64,000 nt of DNA from Ophiodon elongatus (GCA_016806645.1 JACSYO010000079.1:114501-178500); one strand, 5' to 3'; numbered from the stretch's first letter, positions 25,766-39,800 are shown. The notes: generated by a model from the sequence alone, not told the origin. Numbers and translations are program-made.

Positions 25766-28627
25766 GCCTGGACGGTGGAGTCAGGTCGTCAAGTAGATTT
25801 GGCTCACCTCATCGCCTGCAACATTACTTAAGCTGGAGACAGTCGGCCAGCCTCCAGTCCTCTCTTCCCCTGTTTGTTTGGTGATAGTTTGCTCTTTTAT
25901 CACAGAAGAACTGGCTGTTGTATGAAGCCATGAACAAAGAACTGATTCAGTAGCAACTTGTGTGTTCATGAGAGAAACCCGTCACCTAAGCACACCTGGT
26001 TTGTATTGCAGTTGACTTTTGAAGGTTGCAAAATGCTAAAATGCAATGCTAAAAGTGCTGAATATTGTTTACTTTCAAGCAAGCAGTGTCAAGGCTGGGT
26101 GATGTGTTGATTGATCCACATCAACACTGTCCATATTTGTTGACCTAGGTTGTAATAAGTTTTTATTCAAAAAGCACTGATGAGACCGCTTGCATACACT
26201 GGTTTGCTTGGACAGAAAATGACCAAAGTTAGCCAGGCATTTTTAGTGCGTTTGCACTGCTGCTGAAGTTGGCATGTTTTTTTTCTAATTTGATATATTG
26301 TATAATCCAAATTGCCAGCATTTTCTTAAACACAATATGTACACTTAAAGAGATTTCATGCTACTCAAAATGTGAGGACTACTCCATCACTTCATGACTT
26401 TATTGTGGGATAATCATATCTGGCTTGATCAGTCCATGTATGGTTTTATTCATTTGTTGTTTCACACCATATGGCTACTATTCATCTGGACATTGTGAGG
26501 AAGCAATCAACAATTTTTTTTACAATAATATGTGTAAATTGCTTTAATCAAGGCTGCATGAGCACATGTTGCTCAAAATGAAACTGTGTTGGAGGGCTGA
26601 ATGATCAGCATGTTAATTGAATGACTTTTGAAGGGCTGTAATTTAAAATCATCAGAATATTAACTTCATGAAAGAAACTCAATTTTATGTGATGATGAAT
26701 TAGGCAAAGTTGCTTAGTCCTTTTCACATCTTATTTCAGATTAGTGTCTATTATTGCACATAAGTGCTTTTCTTCTTCCCCAATTCCTCTCAAGAGAGGT
26801 TTCTTCATTTCTTCAAAATATTATTTTTAAGTTTAATTCATTTACACTTTCATCTCATCATAAAACTGAATTGAATTATTATAATTGCTGAAGTCTCAGG
26901 GAAGTAGCTTGTGCTTTTGTGTGATAGCAGTCAAAGAAAACCATCAACTACCTTTGGCAATTATTCTAGCCGTCTCTGTGTGTGGTTCAGAGTGAAAGGA
27001 CCAGACAAAGAAACTATGGGTTGTTTCAGTGCTCCCATTCACCAATAAGCCAATAAGAGATTTTTAGAAAATGATTTGTTGTGAACACGAGTGGGACTCC
27101 AGTGGTGGTGGTCAAAGCTTAAGGTGCATTGTAATGAGGAAGTAGTATGTCCAAATTGAATGCTTACTACATGCAACAGTACATACTTTGTAAGGGCAGC
27201 TACTGTATGTAAAAGAAAAGTATGCGTTTTGAAACGGGTCAGCGAGAGAGAGAGAGGGAGAGGGAGAGAGACTCATGAGAAAGGGCACGGCCATAACAGT
27301 ATCAGGATTTTACGAACCTGTAAAATAAAACATTACTAATCATTCCTGTGCAATCAAATGTGCCTGCACTGATTTGTTAGTTTTTTTTTTACTTTCTTTC
27401 AGACACTTCCTAGTAGTTTGCAGTAGCTCAACCAACTCCTGTGTGAATAATGAACAGTTTAATTAACTGCATTTTCAGAGTGTGCTTCCCCGACAGTGGT
27501 GTGTGTACACTGTGTGTATGTTGTTGCACCTTACGCCAAAGACTGCTTAAAGTACTACGTTTTCTTTTTGACTGCTGTGTAGATGGAGGCAGTACTTTAT
27601 AGGATCCACAAAGTGGGTTGAATTGCGATATTAAAAGAGCTTCAACCCTCAGGAGGTATACGAGTTCAAACAGGAAGCTGGGCCACGCCGGACCCATGTC
27701 TAATAAAGTGACAACATAAAAGTGCTGCCGAGCGCCATTTCAAATCTACTTCCTCAATGCGTCTTTATCAGGTGAATCGACTGGGGCAGCGTTGCTTTTA
27801 CTTCACACAAAAGTGGCAATGGCCTCTAAGTACTTGTTAAGAATTATCGCAACTCGTGCAGCTCTATCTCTTGTCAGATCTATAAATAGTACCTCCTGAC
27901 AAATTGAGGTTGCCCTTATCAGAAAATTGAGATTTCACAGCTTTGAGGGTGAGATGTGAAGTGACACATCAAAGGACTTTTCCGCTGGGTTGAGCTGGGC
28001 GAGGGTCTGATGGCAAATGGGGAAGTATATCTCGCTCAGAAAAAACGGGGAGCCAGATGAATATGGAGCTAGGGATGCACTGCTCGCCCTCAGCTGGGGA
28101 CAGGTGATTATAGAAGAAATAGGAAAATATGTCAAAGGGGTGTGGGAAGAAAGGGAAAGATTCATTTTAGAGCATGAATTACATTGCATTATTGTTAACA
28201 GCTGGTATGCAAGTCAGATATTTAGCTGCCATTGCAGTGCTTGCTTTTTGTTCACCTTTCCCTGTTTTATTTTAAATACTGTTACGTACTACAAATTTAA
28301 ACAGTTTAGAATCCAGTTATAGTTTGTTTTTTTCACTTATTAGATTATTGATGGGGCATGGTCATTGCCTTACATAGCAGAATAATTAAATTAGCTCGGA
28401 GAGAGTAAAACCCAAAACACTTTCTTTCTCTTTTTTTACCTTTTTACGTCTTAAAGTTAAGACGATGACTCAGTAATCCTGCTTCATGAGACAAGCCCTT
28501 CTAGCGGTAACAGACTGATGATATCTGTTAAGACCCATGATTCTGTCCTCAATACTCTGTCCTCATATGCCTCTCAACAGATAAAGTTGCAAAGAAAAAC
28601 ACAACTCCCATCCCTGATGGTAAATGT
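25766..28627. other. Intergenic, no gene seen
   Basis: Unique AT-rich DNA. There is a GA-rich patch at 27,241-27,272. The stretch about 27,090-27,240 with repeated GTATG/TACTG words resembles a short fish repeat, but I cannot define its ends. Confidence 0.45.
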
Positions 28628-28671
28628 CAAGGATATGCAGACTACAGGCCAAGGATATGCAGACTACAGGC
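28628..28671. repeat. Perfect 22-bp tandem duplication
   Basis: The unit CAAGGATATGCAGACTACAG plus GC is present twice in succession (28628-28649 and 28650-28671) with no mismatch, implying a recent small duplication. Confidence 0.97.
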
Positions 28672-28694
28672 CTCATTGTGGTAACTTGATTCGC

Positions 28695-28721
28695 CAGATG
28701 GTTTGTTACACAAACCATCTG
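28695..28721. repeat. 12-bp perfect hairpin
   Basis: CAGATGGTTTGT (28695-28706) and ACAAACCATCTG (28710-28721) are exact reverse complements with a 3-nt loop. It lies 24 bp after the tandem duplication. It could fold in RNA or single-stranded DNA, but no function is evident. Confidence 0.9.
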
Positions 28722-29185
28722 AGAAGCCGGCATTTGACTGTTTGGAAAAGGGTAGTGTTGAGTGAGAGGCCTTCTCGCAGGCAGGCCCTCTCTGTCTCTG
28801 AGAACAGAATCAGCCGAATCGATGGTTCCAGTTATATCAAAAAGGTTCTATATGAAAAGTAAAGCAAACATAATTACAAGTTGAAACACACTATGAACTA
28901 CGTAAATATATTCCATATTGAATAGGGTCCTCCACACATCCTATCCATTGGAATAGTCAGTGTAAAAGCCCCCGATCCTCGAAATTGTTCCAGATTATAT
29001 TGCTCTCTGGTCATTCAACACCCCTCTTTGCAATCCCAATCTTATCATTGGATGGTCGTTCTTCCACACATTCCTTGAGGTGTCCTGTTTCACTCTGCAT
29101 CTCTCGTGTGTGACCATTTCACACTGGTGCTTCATGTGGTCTTATCCTGATCCCGATCTCTTGTCTGGCTTTTACCACAATCTCC

Positions 29186-29315
29186 TAGTACATTCAAATC
29201 TTTCAATTTGCTATAATTGCCTAATACATTCAATGTTATTATTCAATATAATTGCATAATACATGCAGTGTTGTTTGATATAATTGCATAATACATTCAG
29301 TGTTATTGTTTATCT
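29186..29315. repeat. Degenerate tandem repeat, about 35-bp unit
   Basis: The phrase TATAATTGC(C/A)TAATACAT(T/G)CA(A/G)TGTT recurs about three times (starting near 29,212, 29,248 and 29,279) with a partial copy before it. This is an AT-rich minisatellite-like array. Confidence 0.8.
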
Positions 29316-30394
29316 TAACCGTACAGCATTAAACACATTGTAATACATAATAGCTATCACTAGGAGCGCTATTTAAGCTTAGTTTCCTCACAGTAGGCAC
29401 TTTAAAAAAGATACATGCCAGTTGATTAGATAAACCATCCGTCAAACAAGTTGGAACAAGAGAGAAAACTAAATTTCCTCAAGAAAATCTTTCAGTGCCA
29501 TTCTTTGCTCTTCTTTAATTGAAGAAATACTTTCCAGTTCTGATACAATGAACTGGTGCCTCTCTTTTTTGATTTGCGCACACACACAAGCTAAGCCTGT
29601 ACGCAAGGTGTAGGGTGACAAGATGGAGTTTTGTGTGATATGTGATCCTGTGATTCTCAGGTGATTTTGTGACATCGTAAGAGCAAGAATCTTTGTGTCC
29701 CCCTTACAGAAAATAAGCCAAAACCTCTAAACCTTTACCTTCATAAAAAAAAAACTAAGGTATAATAATAACTTAGTTAGACCAAGATAAAAACAAGAAT
29801 GTTGACGAGGGCAAATATATTTTGATATACAAAACACAGTGCTATCACCCAGCACTTTTGCCGTTGGTTGTGTTTTGTGCCTCGCTCCTTCCCAGCTCCA
29901 CCATTTTGTCCAGATATGGTAAAAAAAAAATGCACTCGTGACTTTAAACCCATGGATGACGTCACAGTGGCAGAAGTTGACTGAGTATTTGACTAATTAT
30001 CCCTAAAAGATCAACAAAGTTGGGTGTTATCCTTTGGGTAACATGGATGGCAAACCAGTTCTAACTGAATCTCGAACAAATTTGACCATCGGTGTGACAA
30101 CAGTAAGCCTCTAGGGGAAAGGGGAAATATTTCTGGGGTTCCGCTGTAGCCAGCAAATATCGGCGCCAAGACCTTTCTTCCCTGTGCTGCTTATTGTTAA
30201 CAGTCTGATTAACAACTTGAGATGCAAGAATGGAGCTTGATTCGAGAGATGGCATCTGCAATCAGGTTGTTTCAAAGGTAGCCAGTCTACAAGCTAATTC
30301 AAAATAATAATTTAATTAATTAAATAAAAAAGCTAAATCGCTGTCAGATGCCAGCCAATGGGTTCCTATATTGCATTTCAGCATATGCGTTCCA
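29316..30394. other. Intergenic; CRE-like palindrome at 29957-29964
   Basis: No gene is seen. A full TGACGTCA octamer lies at 29957-29964. It sits in a stretch (about 29,860-29,975) that looks like repeat-derived sequence, so it may be fortuitous. Confidence 0.4.
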
Positions 30395-30535
30395 CCCATT
30401 TTGCTCTCCACACGGACTGTTTACCTACGTTCAACCAAAGTCTGCTCCAATGTGATTGGTCAATACTACACGGAGGACAAACAGGAACCAGGACGCCTCT
30501 GATAACAAAATCTTGTCCCGTTGCATTTGAATGCA
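30395..30535 (+). repeat. Teleost interspersed repeat copy (family E, my label)
   Basis: CACACGGACTGTTTACCTAC, AATGTGATTGGTCAATACTA, CACGGAGGACAAACAGGAAC and ACAAAATCTTGTCCCGTTGC follow one another as in a repeat I recall from several fish genomes. Recall only; ends approximate. Confidence 0.4.
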
Positions 30536-33500
30536 GAATCTGTTTATCGAGATTAATGCATTAAAGTAGATTTGTTTATTTTCTCTGGGAGAGTTTTGTG
30601 ATGCTTGCATAGAACAATGTGTCCACAGAACTCTTCTATAATATGGAAAATGCCTGTTATCTTCTGCTCCATACGACTTAGACAGATAAGAGCTGGAAGT
30701 CTATACCTGTGTCAAAAGAGGTCCAGTATATCTCTGCTCCGCTCTATTCACAGAGGCCAGTGGCTATAGCCTCTCTCTGCTGATAGTGGAACAATCTTCA
30801 GCCTTCATCTCTCTCTGACTCTGTTGGCGAATCCACTAACTGTATTAAAAACTCAAACAAAATATCAGCCAAGGAAGCAGTTGTCAGTAGCCTTAAGCAT
30901 ATGGTATTTGTGCTTGTACCAGCATGTTCAGCACACATATCTGAAAAGTATGCCTTCCACAGAATAAAGATCAAAACGTTCTATATCTCTTATGTGTTGC
31001 TCTCTGATTTATGTATGAAGTGAAGGCACGGCTGTACGGTCACTGATAACATGCATGCACAGAGATACTGCAAGGGCTGTGCCATCTAGCTGATACTTTC
31101 AAACAGGCTAACTAGCACCTTCATGAAATGAGATCCCTGTGGGTGGTGTACTCCTAACGACTAATGAGATCATACAGCTAAAGACAAGGCAAGTTTTTTG
31201 TGGAATGATTAATTTACATCAGGTTGCAATCCCAGGCTTCCACATGCTTGCCTGCTGTGTTCATAGTCTTCTATACTGTGTGACACATCCTCTTTTTAAC
31301 CTTAGATAACGCTCACTGCAATATTAAACTCTTAAAATATGCATGGACATTGTGTAGGGCATTTTCATTGCTCACTTCGGCATACTTTCAGCAAGAAACA
31401 CTCGTGTTCCTAAGTGAGGCGCTTCTTCACTTGACTATCTTTGGTGCAACTGAACATGTGAAACTAGCGGGAGAAAGAAAAGCACATTGAAGGAGGAACA
31501 TACAGAAATGAAATGGATCCGTGAACATCATTGAATGGTGATGTAATACTTACTTTTGAAAGGTCATTCCTGCCTGCCGTGGTGATCCACTGTGTGGAAG
31601 CTGACTGGCCATGTGATTGTGTTATTTTTCAACTAGCCTGTCTTCAAACTTAAAACGTGAATAATAAGTTGAACTCTGTTGTTATTCTCTGTGTGAGAGC
31701 TGTTGTAACTCAGAAATCCCTGGTAGCTTAGTTGACTACAAGTAAAATAATAGTGACAGAGCTCTCTACGAAGGCAGGGTTTGTTTTTTTGTCCACATCA
31801 GACTCCAGTACAAATAATGATTCCCTTTTTCCAATGATTCTGTTAGTGGGTGAGAGATGGGCGGTTCGCATAGTTTGATCCAATCCTCTGAACTTTCACT
31901 CTTTGTTGGACTTTGAATGGAATTATTTTGAATATCTGGATACATCCGTACCTGTAATGATCTTTCCTTTCATCCTGTCCTAATGCTGTCGGAGCTATAT
32001 TTTCCCTGTCTGAAGTCTTTGTCAGGCACATGCATACATGCACAAAGCTGAAAAAAAAATCCTTTTATGCACATGACCAAGAAATCAGCTTTTCTCCAGG
32101 ACCACTCTTGCTGGAAAAAATTCTCCAATGCTGTGTCCCAATTACCCAAAACCATGTTTCTTGTTTTCATGACATTTAAGAAATCAGGTTGATGCAAAAA
32201 GCTGTAATATGGTTGAATGTAAAAGGTAACTGTTTTTGGACATGGATTTGTTCCATAGCTCCTCAGAAATCTCTCGCTAATAAGGCACTTGTGGACGACC
32301 CTAGTGGAAATGGGTGGTGCAATGCAGTCTACAATGCTTGTAAAATATTGACAGTTTAGAGGAATTTAGGGTTATACTTGAGGCAAAAGTTAGTCCCAGT
32401 CATTTCTAGCTGATGTACCTGAGTACACTGAGTAGATATCAAACATGAGAGCTCCAAGCATCAGACGAGGCTTGTACACTAGCACACACTTTTGTGTGGT
32501 GTCATTATCACTGCTCTCAGTCACCACTTCTGTAATGTCTGGACTGGGCTGCAATTCGGACATTAAAATGCATGGGGCCTCCAAATGATCAGCATCATTG
32601 GTGGGTTAGATAATGTGCTGAAGAGTCATTGATGCTCAGTGCAATCAAAGAGACATGGAGTCAAGCCAGACAGGCGGGGTCTGCTTAGATCTAATTGAAA
32701 CGAACGGATTAAAAATCACAGGATGAAATGGACTGGCACCCCTCTATGAAATAACTTAATATTAAAGCAGGGGTAGCAAAATATCCCTTCTCTCTGCCCT
32801 CCTGCTCAACTCCAAACTAGCGTCTTCATCATAACTGGCTTCATTAGCACCCGGTGAGAAGCAACATTAGTGCTGTCCCTTCCCTCTAACACTAATAGAT
32901 GTTCACCACGTCTAGATTAACACTACTCTCCCTGCCCTTCTCATCGTTGAACAGTATTTTACATTGTTTTCCGAAGCCTCGAAGAGGGTGACGCCGCCTG
33001 GTCCCCATGAATGGCAATTTTGCACCCTCCTCACATTACCAAAAACAGTGGTGTTGCCGTAAACCCACTGCCATATTCATCATAGTTATGATTCAGTGAC
33101 AGGGTCGTTTCTCTGAGATGCAGGGCTTGTAAAGACTGCCTCGCTACCAGTCGGCCTCCTGTTATGGAGCCTGTAATTGTCTGATTGGTGGTGAGGAGAA
33201 TGCACCGCTGTCTTGTGAATGGATGACCAAAAGACGTGAGTGTGGTCCCCAGGGCTGGCAGGCACCTATTAAGGGCTCCTTTCCAGTTCGTCGCCTCATT
33301 GTCTTTGTTACACACATCGAAACCTTTACACACTATTATTATTTTTTGACCTCCGAGTGCCTTTGCCTCTGCCATGGACTAGTAAACTATAACTTCTAAA
33401 TTGTCTCGTTCAAAGAAAGTACACCCTGGCCCAGTTTTCTTGGCCGTGGGATGTTTGATTGCCCGGCTCGGCTGTATCGCTTTTCCTGCAAGTGGTTAGA

Positions 33501-34894
33501 CAATGGTGCTCGAAATTGCCCATGTCCTTAAAAACGTCAGTGTCGAACGGTGGTAATTAAATTCCAGACTCTCCGCACTGGATAATTCACCTCACCATTC
33601 ATGTTGTCCACGCATGTCACCTCTATCCGCACAGACTGTACTTGGCAGCAGATGCTTGGCTTTCTGAGCCACAATAGCTCAAAGACCATTAAACAGAATT
33701 GTATGTAATATTTACAAAGGTTGGTATTTTCAATCGGTCTTTATATAGCGCAAGAGCTTTTCCCCACATTACCATGCAGTGAAGAGGTAGAGGGTAAGAA
33801 GGGTAAATACTCTGTCTTCATGTCAAGATTATCTATGCACCTTTTAGGCAGTGCTGGAAGCTGCTTTTGTTTAATAAAGGGCTGATTAATGAACAGAGCA
33901 AGGGAGGAAGATAGGAAGATAGAGACTGGAGAAAGAAAGAGAAACTCTCCAGAGCCTGAGCCATCTCAGCCCCCTGCATACACATGGATGTTTAAGGTGC
34001 CTGTCTGCTTTTTTATAAATTTACAGCCTGCGTTTCCCATTTTTCCCCCCTGTCAGGAGCAGGAACAGCTCAACATTGCATCATTCAGCCACACCTGAGG
34101 GGTTTTTTTTCTTTCTAAAAAGCATCAAAGGAACCTTGAGCTTTGAGGAAGTTTTTTTTAATCAGAGGAAAATGGGAATGGAGATCTATAGGGCCAGTCA
34201 CATGTATCCATTCAATGCGTTGAATACCCATAGATCAAAGGTGAGTATGTACTGCAAGACAAAAAATCTCAGACTTCTCATGATGTTATTTTTGTTTTTT
34301 CTTTGTTAAGCTCACTAATTAATAACACACTAACCGCTAGCATCAACACGATCTGTAGTGGATGTGAGAATTACTGTACTCCACGAATAACTGCAGCTGT
34401 GACTTTTCAGCCCCTTTCCTTAGAGATATTGTGTGTGTCGGCCCAAAGGCAGGCAACAATATTAATTTTCATTTCCTGATCAGATTGTGTTCTTTATTCG
34501 CTGTGGGTTAAATCCCCAAATCCCTTTCGTTACACAACTGTAATACATTTAGCATGTTTTTGTTACCGTACCAATACACTTATCATTGATCCTGAGCGAA
34601 TTTCCAGCTGAAACTGGTGCAATCAGATTAATCTTTATTTAAATAGACCCCAGAAAATTACTGATAGCAGTGCCTAGCACCCATCCACGTTGCAGTTGAA
34701 CAGCCAAATAAGAGATCTGGGATTAAAATGTTAGTTAAAATGTAATACACTGATGGCACTGTGAGTCCATTTCTATTGTGTCACACTGGTAATGAAACAA
34801 TGTCAAGCAGATGAAACAAAACACTGCATACAATATATATCTTCTTGCACCTGTGATATACATACAGGGGTTGTTTGGTATTTCCTCTCATCAG

Positions 34895-34897
<3 letters not shown>
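30536..34897. other. Intergenic, no gene seen
   Basis: About 4.3 kb without a supportable gene. Open frames at 31,843-32,197, 32,390-32,584 and 33,031-33,375 (minus) lack domains. The stretch 32,940-33,380 is repeat-free and compositionally balanced, a weak candidate for conserved non-coding DNA. Confidence 0.45.
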
Positions 34898-34958
<61 letters not shown>

Positions 34959-34966
34959 CGTGTGTG
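34898..34966. repeat. (GT)n microsatellite
   Basis: A TG run of about 69 bp with two CG interruptions near its end (TGCGTGCGTG). It is followed at about 35,070-35,096 by a mixed GT/GA run. Confidence 0.95.
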
Positions 34967-35334
34967 AGATGGAAGGGGAACCTCTAAGTCAAACAATTAA
35001 AGGCCGTCAATGTGGAGACAGCATCTAGAGACAGAGAGGTCGGGGCAAATTAGACAGCCTTATCACAGAGTGTGTGTGAGAGTGTGAGAGAGAGAGAATC
35101 ATTCTTTACTGGTTGTCCTGGAAACCATTTCCTTCCCTTACACGAGTGCAAGGAATCAATTATTCATTACATTGTTTTAATGCATATAATCTGACTGCTG
35201 ACTGCCCTTTTAAATATACACAGTAGGAAAGCTCCGACTATACCTGGAATAAAAAAAAAAAAATTAAAAAAATGTACCTCTCTTAGTACTCTAGTAGCAC
35301 TTAAATGGCACGTATTCATAGCACTTGGTAGTTT

Positions 35335-35455
35335 GGCTTTCTTGAGGAATTGTTCTTTCTTGATTTTTGTTGTTCTGGGTTTGAACTCCCTTGATTGAAT
35401 GCACTTATTGTAAGTCGCTTTGGATTAAAGCGTCTGCTAAATGTAATGTAATGAA
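35335..35455 (+). mobile_element. LINE/SINE 3' tail fragment
   Basis: ACTTATTGTAAGTCGCTTTG, GATTAAAGCGTCTGCTAAAT and a closing GTAATGTAATG tail form the conserved 3' end of a widespread fish retroelement. No coding part is attached, so this is a 5'-truncated copy. I do not assign the family. Confidence 0.6.
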
Positions 35456-36779
35456 AGCATGGATACGCTGCTCAAACCTGGGTTTCTATGGGAACTCTTG
35501 ATACATTTTCAGCTAAATTGATTTGATTGCGCATCTACACATCGTGTATTAATCAATAAGGCTTTATGAGGCAGTTAAAGTGCTCTGAAACCTTATTAGA
35601 AAACTCATGGATAATTTATAAATGGTATATACAAATATGATATTAATGATTTATATTTTCTGTGCGCATGTTTATTTTCTGTGTCCCATGTGTTGCCTTC
35701 TGCGTGTGTGAGGAAACACATGCATGAGGAATGAAAGAGTGGGAGCAAGAACAAAGAGAGTTTGAAACCGAGACTCAGTATGGGACTTTGTGGTGTTTTT
35801 GACGGCAGTCATTATGGTGTGCACATGGGCACAGAAAGTGCATATGATTCTATTGCATGTGTGAGTCCATGAATGCTTTCTAACATGCTTGACTTTTTGC
35901 AGTGCACATGACCATGAGTTGGCTCAAACACAAAAATCGATGCCAGCGCTGATCGAAAAATCCAGCTTCAGGACTAAGGGGGATGCAGATGCCTTCTCAC
36001 TCAAAATCAATTAACATAACATGTAAGTGCAAACAAATAATGATTTGATTCCTCAGAGAGTGGGATCATACTCTCTCTCTCTCGCTCAAACAGTTTGCTG
36101 CCCAGTGGTAACTTGACTGTCTCTGCTCCCCTCAACAGGAATTATTTTCTTTTTTTACCAGAAAATCAGCATGGACTGTCAAGGGATTTTTTACGGTCTG
36201 TTTTCTTTTAGCTGTGCAGCTGAGATCAAGGGATAAGAAGATCTTTTTTCACGAGTCAGTCTGCATATACAGATCCATTGACAGCATTTTTCAATTCACT
36301 CAATGGAGCCTCTTAATCTTGGTCTGCCAGTAGATATAAATACCTGTAATATCTGTCTTGAGGAGGTGCAGTCACTTCTAAATTGCATAGTAAGTGCAAA
36401 ATCTAGGTTTTTGATCATTCTATTTTTTGGGGGCTTTAAAGCTGAGGCTAAACGTCCATTCTTGACTTGGCAGTTTACAAAACAGCCTAACACAAGGTCC
36501 ATTCGATAGCTGCTATTGTATTGCATGATCTGCAGTGGAATTTGTTGTTGGTTTTTTTTTGTCTAAAGACAGGTACAGTGGCAACATTTGTTGGGATGAT
36601 ATTGTAGTTGGATAAAAAGTAGAGAGCATTGGTACTGGATTTTATTTCCTGAACTGTGTTGGAATGCAAAAGCATAATTTTGAGAATCAAACATTTTCAT
36701 TAGAACTGGGATCTGCAACATTGTAGAAACCAGCAAGAGTAAACTAGATTTTAAAAGTGTCCAGCTGTAGCTCGCAGCC
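35456..36779. other. Intergenic, no gene seen
   Basis: Unique DNA with a short (CT)n at about 36,070-36,083. Frames at 36,296-36,526 overlap on both strands without domain content. Confidence 0.5.
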
Positions 36780-36873
36780 CAGTGTTACCAACTCTTTATC
36801 ACTGAAATTAGCTGGCAGCACTGGTTCCAAAAGCCACTAAATCTTGCAAGGAAGTTGCTTCGTGGCAACACTG
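36780..36873. mobile_element. Small hAT-like MITE (94 bp)
   Basis: The block opens with CAGTGTTACCA and closes with TGGCAACACTG. The reverse complement of the latter is CAGTGTTGCCA, giving an 11-bp terminal inverted repeat with one mismatch. CAGTGTTGCCA-type ends are typical of hAT elements (known). The interior (AACTCTTTATCAC, TTAGCTGGCAGCACTGG, AAAGCCACTAAATC) resembles a fish repeat I recall. I cannot see a convincing 8-bp target duplication, so the boundary or class may be off. Confidence 0.5.
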
Positions 36874-39800
36874 ATAGCCTGTGCCTTCAGGCCTCCATCC
36901 AAAGCCACAAACCCACAATTATTATAACGACCGTAAACAACGGACATGGCAATTGTTAGTACTCACAGCTGTAATGCTAGCAGAATGTGGAAGACTCCAT
37001 TGACCTTAATGAGTGCACAGGCAGAATTGAGTGAGTAGACCCCACTGAATGCTAAATAATGGTAATGTGAAGCAGATTAATGCCCATTAATGGTTTTGGA
37101 AAGGAATTTTCAACAATTGCCTTGGGTGTGAAGTTTGTGTAACATACTTACAGGATGAACAGCCTCTTACCGGGACTTGGCGTGATAATAAACAAAACTA
37201 CATTGTCTTTGTAGCTAGGGACCTATTTCATTGTATTAAAGCACATGCATGTTTTTGCTGATATCGGTTCAAAAATGTTTCCAAAGCGCTTCATGATTGA
37301 TTGATTAATTAATTGTGTTTTCCCCATGAGGACATGTATTCACAGTGTAGGCACAAAAAGGACCATACATATTAAAAACAAATTAGAAATGCAAATCACA
37401 GGCACATGATGAATACCTATACCGTGGTACATCACAAATATACAATACAGCAATGAATTATCCATTTTGCAATAGGATAAATTTAGTAATCATAGAATTG
37501 AAGATAGAAAGTTCACTGTCTGTGCTGCAATACCTGGCAAGCCACCTCGGAAATCAGCGTAATCCACCAGACAGTGTGTTTTTAAGAATTTAGTCCTCGG
37601 GACATTCAGTCTAAAATTAAAGTAAAGCCAGGTTCTTTGACCCTGTGATCCTACGCTCGTGAAAAGGACCTGGGGGGAATCCAAGAGCAGCTCGACTTGC
37701 TGAGCTAAAGCACAGACATGCGGGCCAGTCAGTCTCAGAGGAGGGTCGAGGGAGGGTCACGTACACCTCCGAGAGCCGACAAGACAACACCGTTCGACCC
37801 GGCCCTGTCCATGTCTGAATTGAGTAAACAACAGCAGATGGACATAAACAAGATGGATGTCAACATGATCCCAACTGCCCAGGAGAGGCATGTCTGCAGG
37901 CCAACCAAAACTAAACCAAACAAACCCAAACAGAGCGTTTCAGATTTTTTCAGCCGCTTCTCTGTGGTATGGCATTTAATTTGTTCACCCACGCCTTCCC
38001 GCCGCTGTCTCACCCGCAGCTTGCTCCTATTTGCTTGCTGGGTGTGCTGCCCACTGTGCCATCAGGATGTCGCTCATAGAGAGAGACAGAGCAATTCCAG
38101 GACAACTGGTGTGGAAACAGGCAGTTTAACTAGAGGGGGTTGGAGAAAATGGCTTGTTCTGTCCTGTCTTGTTTGCCCTGTCTGAGGCGGGCACCCGGCC
38201 ACACTTGGCCTCTCTGGCCTGACCGATCACATAAATACACACACAAAAAGCTCGCCGTTGCATTGGGTGCAGGCCTGCTGCCTGTTGTCATTCTCTGGTA
38301 GAGTCAATTTCTGCCCGTGGATGGTCACACATCACGGTGCAGCCTAAAGTGGTGGGTTGTTTGCGTGTCACAGAGACAGAAAGAAAAACAGCCCATTGCA
38401 CATTTGAGAGATGTGCTCTGCGGGAGGTGGTGAAGTCCAGCAACCGAAAGAAAGTTATATAATATGACGACTAATAATTAGTAAAGACACCATAAAAAGA
38501 CACTTCTGGGAAGAACTGAACTGTATTGTCTTGATGGCACCACATGACAACACAAAATGAAAATAAAACAAGAAATAGTAAAAAAAAAAAAAACATACTA
38601 CTTTTTAAAGAAAGATTAAATTGTTAGCTGGTGCTTTGGCCTGTTCTTTTACTTCTATTTAAGGTTTAATTACTTATTTCTGAACATAATCAACAATGCA
38701 AAAATAAAGACCGGAATTATATATAAATGTTGAAAGAAAATTTCGATACAGGTGACAAATGAACCACTGAACTATGTGCCCTGACTCAACTTCAACATTG
38801 AGATTTATACTGGTTTACAACACCGCTTCCGGCCTATACATAATGTTTATAAGAAGGGAGAGTGAATGTGAAAGTGAGGAAGACAGTCAATGATATGCTC
38901 CACAAGACTTTTGGCTATGAGGAACTGACAGGTGAAGGAAAGCCAGGGAGTTCAGAGTCTGCAAAGTTAGTTAACTGGCAGACGGAGAAGATGGCACAGA
39001 TATGAAGGTTGGAAGCCTGAGGGTGCACAATGTCAAAACGGGGAAGCAGAAACCTACTGAGAACCAGGGGCCGTTAGAGCATCTGTCTTGCAAGTCTATA
39101 AAATTTTATGCAAGCCCTTCTAAGTTCAGGGATGCATTCATTAATACAGGAACCAAAGAGGGTAGAGAAAAAGATAAAATGGATGCCTATGGAGATGGAT
39201 GCACGAGGGAGGCAGCAATGGAATTGAACTGCAACGTTGCAACAATAATATGTTTGATCTGCTCCTTTCTCCCCCCGTTAATTCATTGTATTATATCTAC
39301 TGAAAATAATAACAGTAAAATGCTGAAAATAATAACAGTACTGTTAATGTGTTAATGTGTTAATGTTGGGCACGTACACCTAAGGATGGGCAACTAAAAC
39401 TAGTGAAGGGCATACTAAAAGATTAGGTGTTGAAAAATGTCTTAAGGTTAGGCAAAGTCAGTTCATGCAGTTCAGTGCACATATGTATGGTCACTGACTA
39501 TATGTCTTGTCTATTTAGCTAATGCTGAAGCTAAGACACCATTTAAAAGCACATCAGTGAATGATCAAGGCATGAATCAAACTACCGTGACTTTGAGGCT
39601 CTGCTTCTGTTTGTCTTGGATTCTTATGTTGAGGCTCTTTGCATCCATTAGCACCGCTGTTAACACTGCTAGTTATCACATTACGATGTTTCTGTAATTT
39701 GTGCGGTCTCTCCGTAAGCTTTTAACCAGGAAGTGGTATGCTGTAGTGGCTCAGCTGACAGAACATGACTGTAATTCAACTGCAGTGGAGAATAATTCAA

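Noticed and set aside
29186..29315. Considered as a CRISPR-like array
   Set aside because: Units are diverged, AT-rich and lack unique spacers; the genome is vertebrate. It is a decayed minisatellite.
37718..38185. 155-codon plus-strand open frame with Lys/Pro-rich middle part
   Set aside because: No family resemblance, an antisense frame of similar quality exists, and no splice-linked neighbour is seen.
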